Positions 34,360-41,439 of a stretch of DNA of 53,746 nt are shown here, in pieces. Source of the DNA: Myroides sp. N17-2 (GTDB lineage: Bacteria; Bacteroidota; Bacteroidia; Flavobacteriales; Flavobacteriaceae). Every line of letters starts with the position of its first letter. Positions within the stretch are counted from its first letter, which is position 1. Below the pieces are notes generated by a model that was not told the DNA's origin, searched no databases, and saw only the letters and a program-made list of their open reading frames with translations. The stretch is from assembly GCF_002286775.1 (NCBI RefSeq), contig NZ_NSGJ01000037.1, forward strand, positions 1 through 53,746, in the 5' to 3' direction. The translations under genes were made by a program, and so were the position numbers.

Positions 34360-34521
34360 TTACTCTATATCAAAGTATTCCTTAAACACAAAGCGTGTTA
34401 ATGTGTACATAAACTCTAATACAATAGCGGTTTCTTCTTCTGTTAAATCTATTCCCTCTTTCTCAAAGTAAGTCCTCCCCTCTTCTATTGGGATTTTTGG
34501 AATTTCAAGTTTTGTTCTCAT
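34360..34521 (-). CDS. Small acidic ORF of 53 residues upstream of the recombinase
   Basis: On the minus strand an ATG at 34521-34519 opens a 53-codon frame ending TAA at 34360. It starts MRTKLEIPKIPIEEG and has the helical stretch LTEEETAIVLEFMYTLTRFV. The acidic, amphipathic pattern looks like a real short protein, and I recall similar small proteins near mobile-element recombinases in Bacteroidota, though no function is known. It is 61 bases upstream of the recombinase start on the same strand, so they may share a transcript and it might be an accessory or excision factor. Confidence 0.6.
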   Translation of the reverse strand: MRTKLEIPKIPIEEGRTYFEKEGIDLTEEETAIVLEFMYTLTRFVFKEYFDIE

Positions 34522-34727
34522 AATGTTGCCTTTTACTGAAAAATAGCCAGTGGATTATCTCAGTATGATTCTTTGGCAATCATAGGTCGTACTTGGTGCT
34601 GTACTGTACCCTTATTTCACGAAGCCGAATTAAATTTCTATTCTTACAGGATATTTTATAACTTTACCTTTCAATCTTTTTTAATCTTTGGCTTTATTTT
34701 GAGCCTGCTTAATTCTGCTAATTAATT

Positions 34728-35144
34728 ATGGAACATAAAATACATCAAGGAAGAAATGTAAAGCGTTTTAGAGAAATGCTTGGAATCAAACAAGAAGTTC
34801 TTGCTTTTGACTTAGGAGAAGATTGGAATCAAAAAAAGATATCTGTTTTAGAACAGAAAGAGGTAATTGATAATTCACTGTTACAACAGATTTCTAAAGT
34901 GCTTAAAATACCTGTTGAAGCATTTGAGAATTTTGATGAACAGCAAGCGATTAATATTATTAATAACACAATAACTAATAATGACAATGCAGTAATGCAT
35001 GCTTTATATATAAATAATGCAACAATTAATCCAGTTGATGCAATTGTACAGCTACACAATGAAAAGATTGCCTTGTATGAGCGTATGCTTAAAGAGAAAG
35101 ATGAGATGATGAATCGTTTAGAAAAGTTAATTCAAAGCAAGTAG
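34728..35144 (+). CDS. XRE-family HTH regulator with C-terminal coiled coil
   Basis: The 138-residue protein has an N-terminal Cro/C1-type helix-turn-helix (about residues 8-65: GRNVKRFREMLGIKQEVLAF, then ISVLEQKE and LLQQISKVLKIPVEAFENF). A linker of polar residues and a C-terminal coiled coil (EKIALYERMLKEKDEMMNRL) follow. Proteins of this layout are common in Bacteroidota mobile elements, where they probably control element genes. It is divergent from the recombinase/small ORF unit, well placed to regulate both, and ends before a terminator at 35173-35192. Confidence 0.82.
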   Translation: MEHKIHQGRNVKRFREMLGIKQEVLAFDLGEDWNQKKISVLEQKEVIDNSLLQQISKVLKIPVEAFENFDEQQAINIINNTITNNDNAVMHALYINNATINPVDAIVQLHNEKIALYERMLKEKDEMMNRLEKLIQSK

Positions 35145-35172
35145 GAAAAACTTAATTATACCACGAAAGCTT

Positions 35173-35192
35173 AACCTAATGGTTAGGTTTTT
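35173..35192 (+). terminator. Intrinsic terminator of the XRE regulator gene
   Basis: AACCTAA (35173-35179) pairs with TTAGGTT (35183-35189), followed by a T-rich tail. Confidence 0.75.
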
Positions 35193-35228
35193 GTCTTTTA
35201 TTACCTTTAAAATCAGTATATTTAAAGT

Positions 35229-35546
35229 ATGAAAAAGGAACAGAAACTAACTGATATTTCATCTTTAAAAACTCAATTATTTTGGGATACTGATATTAAT
35301 AAGCTTAATTATCAGAAAGCATATATTCCAATTATAGCACGTGTAATTGAACGTGGAGATCAAAGTGAAATAGATGAAATCGTTCGGCTGTATGGCAGAG
35401 AAAAGGTACTTCTTACAATATGTAAGGAGATTAAGTTCTTACCTAATTACGCTATTGAAAGAGCTATTAGATTTTTTCCTGAACTTAGAAAAGAAGAGAT
35501 GCTTTGTTATCAAAACAGAAAAGGCAAATCTTATCATTGGATATAA
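35229..35546 (+). CDS. DUF6922-like protein, possible antitoxin-type
   Basis: The 105-residue product shows the block LFWDTDINKLNYQKAYIPII, then ARVIERGDQSEIDEIVRLYG, then REKVLLTICKEIKFLPNYAI, which I recognise as the small alpha-helical DUF6922 type of Bacteroidota. Related proteins often sit next to nucleotidyltransferase or DUF1814-type toxins and may be antitoxin-like, but no such partner is visible here. It is separated from the XRE regulator by a terminator and followed by a terminator shared with convergent genes. Confidence 0.6.
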   Translation: MKKEQKLTDISSLKTQLFWDTDINKLNYQKAYIPIIARVIERGDQSEIDEIVRLYGREKVLLTICKEIKFLPNYAIERAIRFFPELRKEEMLCYQNRKGKSYHWI

Positions 35547-35551
35547 ACAAT

Positions 35552-35595
35552 AAAAAAAGGTAGAATTACTATGGATGGTATTCTACCTTTTTCTT
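35552..35595. terminator. Convergent terminator between 35546 and 35609
   Basis: GGTAGAAT (35559-35566) pairs with ATTCTACC (35580-35587), extended by A and T runs, serving both convergent units. Confidence 0.8.
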
Positions 35596-35608
35596 TTTAG
35601 ATAGATAT

Positions 35609-36151
35609 TTATCTATAACTGGCAGTGTCGCGTACTTGTATTAACAAGCAAGCTTCTAATAATCTGTGAAAAACGAGCATTGACACATCACTATCATACT
35701 CTTTGTTAGATGCATTACTAGCCATTGTTGCTAAAACTAAATTGAAAAAAGAGTTCGTTATGTTATCTAATGTGAACTGCTCAAAAACACTTTTAAAGAC
35801 TAAGTAAGGATTCTTAAACTCTTGTTCACTTACATATTTCATTTCTTGCAGTTTTTCTTCAGATATTGTTGAAACAGTAAGTTCTTTCTCTCTAAACACA
35901 TTAGGGTTCAAAAAGATTCGGTAGCTTGCTTTAAACAAGGATTGTAAAACGGTTAAATCAAAAATAACTTCCGACACCTTTGCCTTATCATACATTTTAT
36001 CACTAAGTAAATACCAACAGTAATTGCGAATCTGTTCTTGAAAATAATCTATATCAGCAAGATCAGTTAACCAGTCTAATAGTTCATAAGGACACTCTAT
36101 ATCTTCTTTTGTCCATAAATGAGATTCTAAAGTAAAATCGTACGTTTTCAT
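35609..36151 (-). CDS. Unknown protein, paralogue 1 of the LWTKxDI pair
   Basis: This 180-residue protein is a clear paralogue of the next gene: LESHLWTKEDIECPYELLDW here, LETHLWTKDDIQCPYSIIEE there. The later shared blocks are VLQSLFKASYRIFLNPNVF / ILHSVFRACYTIFKKPKGF and KNPYLVFKSVFEQFTLDNI / LNPYMTFKNIFTMVSLEDL. The composition suggests an all-helical soluble fold rich in aromatic residues. No signal peptide or catalytic motif is seen. It is the last gene of a three-gene minus-strand unit, starting 2 bases after paralogue 2 stops. Confidence 0.75.
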   Translation of the reverse strand: MKTYDFTLESHLWTKEDIECPYELLDWLTDLADIDYFQEQIRNYCWYLLSDKMYDKAKVSEVIFDLTVLQSLFKASYRIFLNPNVFREKELTVSTISEEKLQEMKYVSEQEFKNPYLVFKSVFEQFTLDNITNSFFNLVLATMASNASNKEYDSDVSMLVFHRLLEACLLIQVRDTASYR

Positions 36152-36153
36152 AT

Positions 36154-36681
36154 TTATTGTAGCCTTTTAAATATTAACCAACACGCATCAAGTATCTTAT
36201 ATAAATAGATTGGAGGGATTTGGTACTCCACGTAAAAAGTTTGTTTTTCTTTTAAAGCATCTTGTATATAATCAGCCGACAAAAAATCTAAATCCTCTAA
36301 GCTAACCATTGTAAAGATATTCTTGAAGGTCATATAAGGATTTAAGTATTCTTCTAATGTGAGAGTACCTAAATAGAAATCATTAAAATCATCTGTTTTT
36401 TTGACTGTTAGATTTCGTTTTTCAAACCCTTTAGGTTTTTTAAAAATTGTATAGCATGCTCTAAATACAGAATGCAGAATAAAAAATATATACACCATTT
36501 CTCCAGCAGTTCCTTCATACCGCTTTTTTATTTCTAGCACATAGTATGAACATTCATTTAAAAAAGTCTTATAGTTTTCTAAGCTGTAGGTAGAGAACAT
36601 TTCTTCAATAATACTATATGGACATTGGATATCATCTTTTGTCCACAAATGCGTTTCTAAGGGAATTTGTACTTTTTTCAT
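36154..36681 (-). CDS. Unknown protein, paralogue 2 of the LWTKxDI pair
   Basis: The ATG at 36681 gives 175 residues starting MKKVQIPLETHLWTKDDIQC. Two codons upstream an in-frame TTG (36687) is possible but less likely. It aligns end to end with paralogue 1 and shares its helical character, differing mostly in charged positions, so both copies have probably been kept by selection. The 2-base spacing means translational coupling. Function unknown; the setting in a mobile element allows a defence, immunity or regulatory role, but nothing in the sequence proves one. Confidence 0.75.
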   Translation of the reverse strand: MKKVQIPLETHLWTKDDIQCPYSIIEEMFSTYSLENYKTFLNECSYYVLEIKKRYEGTAGEMVYIFFILHSVFRACYTIFKKPKGFEKRNLTVKKTDDFNDFYLGTLTLEEYLNPYMTFKNIFTMVSLEDLDFLSADYIQDALKEKQTFYVEYQIPPIYLYKILDACWLIFKRLQ

Positions 36682-36760
36682 AATCAAGTCTTTAAGGTTT
36701 ATATAAAAATACCTCCCCTTGTGTTGGTAAACTATTCTATATCACGGATAAAATATGCAT

Positions 36761-37420
36761 TTAATCAACCTGAGTATTATCTTGGTCTGTATTTAATTCA
36801 ACAATACAAGTCATTAAATCAATAAATATGCGTATCATTCCAAACCAAATAATAACTTCCTTATTATATTGCATAGTAGGATTATCATCAAGTACATTCT
36901 CCTTTTCTAACACAGATATATCTTGACTGGAAAACAAGTCAGTTATTGTCTTGTAATTCTCTTTACCTACAACAAGAATAACAAGATTGTAAATGTGATC
37001 CATAAAATACTCGAAACCCATTATGTTTATAATCTTTTCTATGGCATATATTCTAAAGCTATTTTTCTCTAATACTTCTTTTTCATGTTTTTTATAATCA
37101 ACTAACTTACCCTCTTTGATTAGTTCAAAAGCACAACATATAAGTAATTGTAAAGCCATTAGTGTATTTACAACTTCAAACTCAAACTTACCAGTATCTT
37201 CTAATTCAACTTCCCGTTTTAAGAGTTTTTCAATCCCGTATTCTTCAATATATTTAGGATAGTTATTGTAATGCTCCATTACAATTGGATTATTTAATAC
37301 AAGTAAGATATTATCTATCATTTGCAATAAAACCATTTCATCTTCACTTATAATAGTCACCACATTAACAACTTGCTCTCGATTGATTATAAGCCTTTTA
37401 ATATTCTCTTTATTAGTCAT
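36761..37420 (-). CDS. Unknown protein, first gene of the minus-strand trio
   Basis: The 219-residue acidic protein is predicted mostly helical. It has no clear domain but has a helix-loop pattern reminiscent of the paralogous pair (FEFEVVNTLMALQLLICCAFEL; C-terminal EVIIWFGMIRIFIDLMTCIV), so a very distant relation is possible. Its start is 142 bases from the divergent 556-residue gene, across an interrupted palindrome at 37470-37508. The gap to paralogue 2 is about 79 bases on the same strand. Confidence 0.7.
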   Translation of the reverse strand: MTNKENIKRLIINREQVVNVVTIISEDEMVLLQMIDNILLVLNNPIVMEHYNNYPKYIEEYGIEKLLKREVELEDTGKFEFEVVNTLMALQLLICCAFELIKEGKLVDYKKHEKEVLEKNSFRIYAIEKIINIMGFEYFMDHIYNLVILVVGKENYKTITDLFSSQDISVLEKENVLDDNPTMQYNKEVIIWFGMIRIFIDLMTCIVELNTDQDNTQVD

Positions 37421-37469
37421 AATAATATAATTTTAGGTTCATAAATTTGATCTCTTTACACAGGATAAA

Positions 37470-37508
37470 CTATTCGTTTAGGAACTATAATATCCTTTAT
37501 TCGAATAG
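37470..37508. promoter_or_regulatory. Interrupted palindrome between divergent unknown genes
   Basis: CTATTCG (37470-37476) pairs with CGAATAG (37502-37508), and inside AGGA pairs with TCCT. It lies in the 142-base divergent control region, so it is a candidate operator for both transcripts. Confidence 0.4.
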
Positions 37509-37562
37509 ATTACCGTAAATCAAGGTAAGACCTTGCAGTAGTTAACCTTAAATACTGTAATT

Positions 37563-39233
37563 ATGAAATCAATCATTAACAACCTTTCAAGCTTGAAACT
37601 TTCAAGCGAATTAAGACATGAACTTGAAGATTTAATCGAAAAAAATTTAGTAGGGTTTATTTTTTATTCGCAGAAGAACTTGCTCAATCACCCTATTATT
37701 ACTCTTTGTTTTTATGATACTGTTGAACTAAATAATATCCGTAGAAGCAAATGGATTACTAAAGGGATTAATCACTACCAAGCAAATATTTACTGTTTGT
37801 GTATCAAGGACTTTTATCAATCTGATTCTTTTCAGAATATAATGTATTCAACATTAAATTGCCAAAAAGAAAATCTCGTTTATGGTTCTTTACACGATAG
37901 TGAACCATTATTTAGTTTGCACCAATCTAAACAGAAAGAAAATGATTTTGAAAGCTTTGTTACTAAATGGTTTGCTAAGCATTACAAAAGACACACTAAG
38001 TTTTTAAAGTCTTTAAAAAAGGAGTTGAAAGCTAATCACATAGATGAACAATCTGCTATGCTTGGTATAAAGCAAGTAATTCAAGATACTAAAGAAAGAG
38101 TTCAACCTATATTATCAGGGAGCATTCAGTGTAATACTGCTTCTTTTCTAAATTTCGTATTTAGCCATTGCTCTACTGTTCAAGATGTTTTTAAACAAGA
38201 CTTTGATTTTTATGCGAGAGATATGACTTCATTATACAGAGAAGAGCTAAAACCAAAGAAAAATGCTGAACAGATAGAACCCTATGAAAAACCATTAGTA
38301 GGATATTTACTTAAGATAGCTCAGGATTTTTTAGAAGCGATGTACGTAGAAATACCACATAGAATCCTCACTAAATATAAGCTCATGGTAAACAAGCAAA
38401 AGCTACTCTCTTTAAATAATCCCAAACAGATAACGGAAATACAAGAAGAACTTGAAGAGCGGACAAGAAAAATACTTTTGAAGTATAAGAAGGTAGAGTC
38501 ATTTTATCTAATAAAAAGACGAACTAACGATCAGGTACTCTTAAACTCTGATGATTCTACTTCTCATAAGTTACATTTACTATTACTAGCAAATATTGAG
38601 ACGTTGCATATTAATGAAGAGGGTAATATAAGACAATACGTTTCTTTTCATACTGAGGATTTAGTTGATGTAACCGTAATCCTGATTAAAAAATCAAATT
38701 GGTATTTGCATATACCTGTTTATCATTCTTTCTTTAAACAGAATCTCACAAAGGAGAAACTTTGGATTGGAAAGCCTTTAATAGCTGAGAATCCAGATTT
38801 AGAAACGTTTCCACTAAGTGAACTTAAACTAAAGTTTTGGGCAGAGTGCAAATCAATGCTTAAACCTATTGTGAAAAGACTTAGTTACCAAATAGAAGGC
38901 TGTCAGAGCGATGCAGATGTGATTTTTTATAAGTATACCTTACAACAACTTTTAATGGCTATACTCTTTGCTAAAATGGATTATATGCCACAAGTACACA
39001 CTACAAGTTATTTATGGCGTTTAATTCAATGGTATGCTCCTGAATTAGGTCTTGTAATTGACTGTAATAAGGAGATAAAAGAAATGTTATTTGAGAATTA
39101 TACATGTCTTAGAAATTATCCTAATATCAAATACCCAACGGTTAAATACACAGATGAACAGATGAACAGAGTTTATTATTTCATTGGTAAGCTTTATGAT
39201 TTTACTAAAGAATGTTATCAGATTAAGGATTGA
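37563..39233 (+). CDS. 556-residue protein with HEPN-like C-terminus
   Basis: Residues about 455-550 read like a HEPN helical bundle: LQQLLMAILFAKMDYMPQVH, then LWRLIQWYAPELGL, NYTCLRNYPNIKYP and a final YYFIGKLYDFTKECYQ helix. The usual RNase motif Rx4-6H is not visible there, so catalysis is doubtful. Residues 1-115 form an alpha/beta region (IITLCFYDTVELNN, NIYCLCIKDFYQS) that could be a degenerate nucleotidyltransferase-type domain, as in MNT-HEPN fusions; this is an inference. The middle is helical and charged (EEKPLVGYLLKIAQDFLEAM-like). The gene is an apparent single-gene unit opposite the trio. Confidence 0.6.
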   Translation: MKSIINNLSSLKLSSELRHELEDLIEKNLVGFIFYSQKNLLNHPIITLCFYDTVELNNIRRSKWITKGINHYQANIYCLCIKDFYQSDSFQNIMYSTLNCQKENLVYGSLHDSEPLFSLHQSKQKENDFESFVTKWFAKHYKRHTKFLKSLKKELKANHIDEQSAMLGIKQVIQDTKERVQPILSGSIQCNTASFLNFVFSHCSTVQDVFKQDFDFYARDMTSLYREELKPKKNAEQIEPYEKPLVGYLLKIAQDFLEAMYVEIPHRILTKYKLMVNKQKLLSLNNPKQITEIQEELEERTRKILLKYKKVESFYLIKRRTNDQVLLNSDDSTSHKLHLLLLANIETLHINEEGNIRQYVSFHTEDLVDVTVILIKKSNWYLHIPVYHSFFKQNLTKEKLWIGKPLIAENPDLETFPLSELKLKFWAECKSMLKPIVKRLSYQIEGCQSDADVIFYKYTLQQLLMAILFAKMDYMPQVHTTSYLWRLIQWYAPELGLVIDCNKEIKEMLFENYTCLRNYPNIKYPTVKYTDEQMNRVYYFIGKLYDFTKECYQIKD

Positions 39234-39280
39234 AATACATTGATTATAGTTTTATTTTTATTAATAATTGCACAAAGTTA

Positions 39281-39380
39281 GGCAATGCCTAGCGGTTCGC
39301 TAACAAGAAATTCCCCCATAAATGCTTGACTAAAGTCTTCGCTTTATTGCGTTGCTTCTTGCGCTCGCTAAGTCATTACC
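39281..39380. repeat. Imperfect inverted repeat upstream of the radC-like gene
   Basis: GGCAATGCCTAGCG (39281-39294) is nearly the reverse complement of CGCTAAGTCATTACC (39366-39380). Between them lie further GC-containing alternations (CTTCGCTTTATTGCG, TTCTTGCGCTCGC). The block is unusually structured for this AT-rich DNA and precedes radC by about 40 bases. Confidence 0.45.
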
Positions 39381-39417
39381 AATTGTGGCTCCATAATTAA
39401 TTTAAAAATTTAATATT

Positions 39418-39888
39418 ATGGAAACTACAGTTTTAAACGAAGAATGGCTTATCGCCGCAGAAGTAGAATTGATTTACAAATCAAAAGTAAAGGCTTCACA
39501 GAGACCTCAGATTACATCTTCTTACAGTGCCTATCAAATAGCATTAAAAGCTTGGGATAGTAATAAGATTGAATTATTAGAACAGTTTAAGGTACTTATG
39601 CTTTCAAACAACAATAAAGTACTTGGAGTATTAGAAGTTTCCTCAGGTGGAATAACAGGTACAATAGTAGATTTAAGAATCATTTTCTCCGCTCTTTTAA
39701 AAGCGCATGCAGTGGGATTTTTGATTATACACAACCATCCGTCAGGAAAATTAGCTCCAAGTGATGCTGATAGACAAATCACAAGAAAGATTAAAGAAGC
39801 AAGTAAAATACTTGATATTAATCTTTTAGATCATTTAATTATAACAGCAGAGAGTTACTATTCTTTTGCAGATGAAGGCATCTTATAA
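39418..39888 (+). CDS. RadC-like JAB-domain protein of mobile-element type
   Basis: The 156-residue protein consists of a JAMM-type metal-binding domain: Glu in VLEVSSGGITGTIVDLR, then the HNHPSGKLAPSDADRQIT motif with His-x-His and Asp. It lacks the N-terminal HhH DNA-binding part of chromosomal RadC, as is typical of the short versions on integrative elements. The old name DNA repair protein is not well supported; a role in element biology is more likely but unproven. It has a perfect 13-base-stem terminator at 39912-39943. Confidence 0.88.
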   Translation: METTVLNEEWLIAAEVELIYKSKVKASQRPQITSSYSAYQIALKAWDSNKIELLEQFKVLMLSNNNKVLGVLEVSSGGITGTIVDLRIIFSALLKAHAVGFLIIHNHPSGKLAPSDADRQITRKIKEASKILDINLLDHLIITAESYYSFADEGIL

Positions 39889-39911
39889 GGTGCCTTTGTT
39901 TTTTTAAAGAT

Positions 39912-39959
39912 GTAAAACTGTAAATGCACCTTTACAGTTTTACTTCTTTATTTTTTTTA
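39912..39959. terminator. Bidirectional terminator between radC-like and DUF3408 genes
   Basis: GTAAAACTGTAAA (39912-39924) pairs perfectly with TTTACAGTTTTAC (39931-39943) around TGCACC; T-rich sequence follows. Confidence 0.85.
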
Positions 39960-39968
39960 GTGAAATGC

Positions 39969-40403
39969 TTAAAAGATAGGTTTGTTCTTTTCATTAAAGC
40001 TTGTAGTTATCTGCTGTTCGAACTCATTGAAATGATGCTCTAATAGATTATATAAATAAGCATAGATAGTAAGTTTATCTTCTGCGATGACCAGAACAAT
40101 ACGAGAAAGTATCTTATGATGCTCAGGATCTATATACACCGATTTTCCATGACGTGCTGTGCTTTTAACATCTTTAAAAAAGAGTTCTTCATAATTCGTT
40201 GATTCGAATTCTTTAGTAGAGTTCTGTTCTTTTTTTACACGTCTTTGTTTCTTTGGTTCATCCACAGTATTTTCCTCTTCATCTCTTATACCAGGAGCAT
40301 TGAGTTCAGCCTCTGTAAATCCATTAGGTCTCAGTCCATCCACCATTAGTGCCATCATGGCTTCCTCATCAATTCTAGGTTTCTTTTTGAATTCTTCTTC
40401 CAT
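39969..40403 (-). CDS. DUF3408 protein
   Basis: The 144-residue product has an acidic then basic low-complexity N-terminal half (DEEENTVDEPKKQRRVKKEQ). The DUF3408 core follows (SVYIDPEHHKILSRIVLVIA, then KLTIYAYLYNLLEHHFNEFE), which looks like a ribbon-helix-helix-type DNA-binding fold. DUF3408 proteins are standard parts of Bacteroidota conjugative and mobilizable elements, sometimes annotated as TraB-like transfer proteins. It is divergent from the mobilization genes across the oriT candidate region. Confidence 0.85.
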   Translation of the reverse strand: MEEEFKKKPRIDEEAMMALMVDGLRPNGFTEAELNAPGIRDEEENTVDEPKKQRRVKKEQNSTKEFESTNYEELFFKDVKSTARHGKSVYIDPEHHKILSRIVLVIAEDKLTIYAYLYNLLEHHFNEFEQQITTSFNEKNKPIF

Positions 40404-40713
40404 AATTTCTTGTTTTTATATCTGTTTATAATTCTGTCCTTTTAGTTATAACTCCTTTGTATCAGACATCAAACTGTATAAAGGTTTTATCAATAGTCTA
40501 TTTATGTGTTTAATCGTTGGGAGCTATGTAAAGTCATAGCTACGATATTGCGTTTGTCCAACCAAAACATTGATTAGACAAATAACCAGAGATATAGACT
40601 ATCAGTCTTATTAAAGGTATTTAAGCGATGTACTTGGCGTTCATTGCCTTGCTTATAAATAGCTGTTATTCAGATATTATTATTGAATTTTACAACTCTA
40701 TCAATATGTTTTG

Positions 40714-40760
40714 AAAAAAGCAAGCGGGACTTGGGCAGAGCCCTAGTCGCTTGCCTTTTT
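40714..40760 (+). other. Strong nested hairpin, candidate oriT structure
   Basis: AAAAAGCAAGCG (40715-40726) pairs with CGCTTGCCTTTTT (40748-40760), with one bulge. Inside, GGGC (40733-40736) and GCCC (40740-40743) form a second stem around the loop. It is GC-rich against AT-rich flanks. The T run could also make it a terminator, but no plus-strand gene ends upstream. Confidence 0.55.
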
Positions 40761-40780
40761 ACTGACGTTGCAAAGGGTTA

Positions 40781-40855
40781 GAGTATACTTAGGGTATACT
40801 CTGGGGCTTTCAGCCTTGTTAGAGATGTAATTTGGGTATACTTAGGGGTATACTC
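40781..40855 (+). repeat. Two copies of a TATAC palindrome upstream of the mobilization operon
   Basis: GAGTATAC-TTAGG-GTATACTC (40781-40801) is a perfect 8-base palindrome with a 5-base centre. GTATAC-TTAGGG-GTATAC (40836-40853) repeats it in the same orientation, 55 bases on. Both precede the BfmA-like start by 35-90 bases, so they could bind the BfmA protein for nicking or autoregulation. Confidence 0.65.
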
Positions 40856-40888
40856 TTTTTAAGATTAATGAACTAAAAAAGATTTAGT

Positions 40889-41437
40889 ATGAAACAAGTA
40901 GACACAAATAGTATTCGCTTTTCTAAGGCAGTCAATGAAAAGCTTGATAAGCTCGCTTTTGGATTTAAGCGAAGTAAGAAAGAGTTGTTTACCCAGATGG
41001 TTGATTACTTCTATCGAAGCAAGAAGGATCCATCAGACTTTGGTGACGAAGTTTTAAAAAGAGAATTATCCTCAGGTATAAGTAGGATCATCTCTTTTAT
41101 AAGGCAACAAGAGAAAGATTTCCTATTGCCAAGCTTTACTGATGTGGGTCTTATAAAAGTTGCTATCGCTCATAATAATGATAAGCTTAGTAAGATTGAT
41201 AGTCATTTAGTGAAAGAGACTGAGATAAGCTCTACTAACCTAAAGAATAGTCAAAACCTGCTAACAGCTATTAAAATGCTAATAGGTTATCAAAAACAAA
41301 AAGAAGAACTTAAAAAGCAGTTTAGTGAGCTTTTAGAGTATTATATCCTCTCTCGTGAGGAAATGGGTTGGACAACTACTAATGTAAAAAAAGAACAACT
41401 TGTAGAGCATGTAAGGCAATCTTTAAATAATATGTAG
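40889..41437 (+). CDS. BfmA/BtgA-family mobilization protein
   Basis: The 182-residue protein has the BfmA/BtgA pattern: an N-terminal ribbon-helix-helix-like part (SIRFSKAVNEKLDKLAFGFK, KKELFTQMVDYFYRSKKDP) and a long helical C-terminal half that probably mediates oligomerisation. BfmA/BtgA proteins work with a relaxase partner to mobilise Bacteroides elements and bind near oriT. The next gene starts 2 bases after its stop, which supports a two-gene mobilization operon. Confidence 0.85.
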   Translation: MKQVDTNSIRFSKAVNEKLDKLAFGFKRSKKELFTQMVDYFYRSKKDPSDFGDEVLKRELSSGISRIISFIRQQEKDFLLPSFTDVGLIKVAIAHNNDKLSKIDSHLVKETEISSTNLKNSQNLLTAIKMLIGYQKQKEELKKQFSELLEYYILSREEMGWTTTNVKKEQLVEHVRQSLNNM

Positions 41438-41439
41438 CT

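Larger units (their letters stand above)
40404..40888. other. Gene-free interval before the mobilization genes: oriT candidate region
   Basis: No gene is seen in these 485 bases. The left part has no evident structure. The right part holds a strong hairpin (40714-40760) and two TATAC palindromes (40781-40801 and 40836-40853), all immediately before the BfmA-like gene. This is where an origin of transfer would be expected for a BfmA/DUF5712 system. Confidence 0.5.
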
